Both the position numbers and the translations under genes were made by a program. A stretch of DNA of 37,385 bases from an uncultured bacterium (GTDB lineage Bacteria; Patescibacteriota; Minisyncoccia; Moranbacterales; UBA2206), in the NCBI GenBank assembly GCA_903841185.1, contig CAIMIV010000042.1, forward strand, positions 75,319-112,703. The letters run 5' to 3'. A model generated the notes under the pieces. The model made no database searches, was not told the DNA's origin, and saw only the letters and a program-made list of their open reading frames with translations. Positions within the stretch are counted from its first letter, which is position 1. Each line of letters begins with the position of its first letter. Shown here one piece after another: positions 36,863-37,385 of the stretch.

Positions 36863-36908
36863 GGAAATTGAAAATTATTTGAAAATTGAGAATTGAGAAT
36901 TGAAAATT
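36863..36908 (+). repeat. AT-rich heptamer repeat upstream of trxA
   Basis: Units GGAAATT, GAAAATT (36863-36876) and GAAAATT, GAGAATT, GAGAATT, GAAAATT (36881-36908), ending 8 nt before the trxA ATG. Same type as at 431-458 and 3598-3618. Confidence 0.7.
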
Positions 36909-36916
36909 TAAACTGT

Positions 36917-37231
36917 ATGGCACAAGCATTTACCGATCAAAATTTTGATCAAGAAGTTATTAAAAGTAATGTCCCAGTGTTGGTGGATTTTTGGGCGCCT
37001 TGGTGCGGACCATGCCAAATGATGACTCCGATTATTGATGAATTGGCTCAGGCAATGGGCGACAAAGCCAAAGTAGGAAAAGTGAACGTGGATGAAAATC
37101 CCGCCGTATCTTCTCAATATGGCATCATGTCTATTCCCAGCATCAAAATTTTTGTAGGCGGAAAAGTGGTGAAAGAATTTGTAGGTGTGCAAGGAGTAGA
37201 AGCACTAAAAGGAGAATTGGAAAAACTATAA
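36917..37231 (+). CDS. trxA: Thioredoxin
   Basis: 104 aa, cytoplasmic disulfide reductase. Active site FWAPWCGPCQMM (C30, C33), the buried Asp in LVDFW, and the cis-Pro loop GIMSIPSIKIF. The start at 36917 (MAQAFTDQNFDQ) gives the standard length; an earlier in-frame TTG is inside the heptamer repeat. It is probably the electron donor for the CcdA fusion encoded 128 bp upstream. Confidence 0.97.
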   Translation: MAQAFTDQNFDQEVIKSNVPVLVDFWAPWCGPCQMMTPIIDELAQAMGDKAKVGKVNVDENPAVSSQYGIMSIPSIKIFVGGKVVKEFVGVQGVEALKGELEKL

Positions 37232-37252
37232 TCTGACCTCTAAAAGTCAATT

Positions 37253-37288
37253 AAAAAAACAGTCCTGAGTTTTTGGGACTGTTTTTTT
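37253..37288 (+). terminator. Terminator of trxA
   Basis: AAAAACAGTCC (A-run from 37253, stem to 37265) pairs with GGACTGTTTTT (37276-37286). The T-run is long. Confidence 0.92.
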
Positions 37289-37373
37289 GCCAAAAATGGC
37301 TTATAATAAGAGAAATATTTGTGTTTTTTATATTTCGTCCATTCAAATTGCGCTATGATAAAGCGAAGCTTGG

Positions 37374-37382
37374 TGATATAAT
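37374..37382 (+). promoter_or_regulatory. Extended -10 promoter for a gene beyond the window
   Basis: TGATATAAT at the very end of the window fits TGNTATAAT. The downstream gene is not visible. 37289-37373 shows no gene. Confidence 0.45.
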
Positions 37383-37385
37383 CAA

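Overview
The window looks like a chromosomal segment of a Candidate Phyla Radiation (Patescibacteria) bacterium, most likely of the Parcubacteria group (Moranbacteria/Falkowbacteria-like). This is an inference from gene content, not a computed placement. The signs are a compact AT-rich genome, a minimal division and cell-wall cluster (mraZ-rsmH-ftsL-ftsI-murF), many short orphan proteins, few Shine-Dalgarno sites on core genes, tRNAs without encoded CCA, and the pairing of a hydrogenase-like iron-sulfur protein with hypC-hypD.

Layout. (1) 1-4975: end of dut, gatB, a divergent short [FeFe]-hydrogenase-like protein, and overlapping hypC-hypD, closed by a strong terminator. (2) 4990-8880: a 43-aa minus-strand ORF, a 212-aa orphan gene with its own promoter and terminator, and an ABC exporter pair (ATPase with a long unknown C-terminal extension, and a MacB/FtsX-type permease). 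(3) 8891-15135: mostly minus-strand orphan genes, each with a near-consensus promoter and a hairpin terminator (a Cys-rich protein, an 80-aa protein, an exported 139-aa protein, a 599-aa membrane-anchored protein, a 180-aa protein). They are interrupted by a plus-strand CPA2 Na+/H+ antiporter and end at tRNA-Gln(UUG). (4) 15143-19840: a HTH/LAGLIDADG-like endonuclease gene, dnaX, gtrA with a conserved hypothetical partner, and a membrane-anchored surface protein whose promoter implies a leaderless mRNA.

(5) 19949-28085 is an AT-richer accessory island. It starts with a decayed RhuM gene and ends with an intact Bro-N gene. Both genes have the same 13-bp palindrome (TGATATWATATCA) over the promoter -10 and are followed by related ~64-bp sequences. 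Inside lies a complete ABC three-component (ABC-3C) conflict system: SMEK-domain effector, middle component, DUF2326-type ABC ATPase, with overlapping reading frames. After it come a frameshifted antitoxin-like small gene with an A AAA AAG junction, an XRE regulator, an OB-fold membrane protein, a small membrane protein with CxxC, and an Mrr-type nuclease with a C-terminal membrane anchor. A tRNA 3'-end fragment and a 30-bp perfect palindrome lie at the end of that cluster.

(6) 28166-33590 is the mra/dcw cluster with an MraZ-box-like promoter region, octamer repeats before mraZ and a strongly structured rsmH-ftsL spacer. (7) 33729-37288: tRNA-Glu(CUC), a trans-polyprenyl diphosphate synthase, a UppS-like cis-prenyltransferase (together a plausible lipid-carrier pathway feeding the wall genes), a thioredoxin-CcdA fusion and a cytoplasmic thioredoxin (together a plausible trans-membrane thiol relay).

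The items most worth a second look are the hydrogenase-like protein in which the usual proton-relay cysteine is histidine and the C-terminus is missing, next to [NiFe]-type hypCD; the ABC-3C island with its shared operators and flanking repeats; the membrane-tethered Mrr cluster; and the A AAA AAG frameshift gene.
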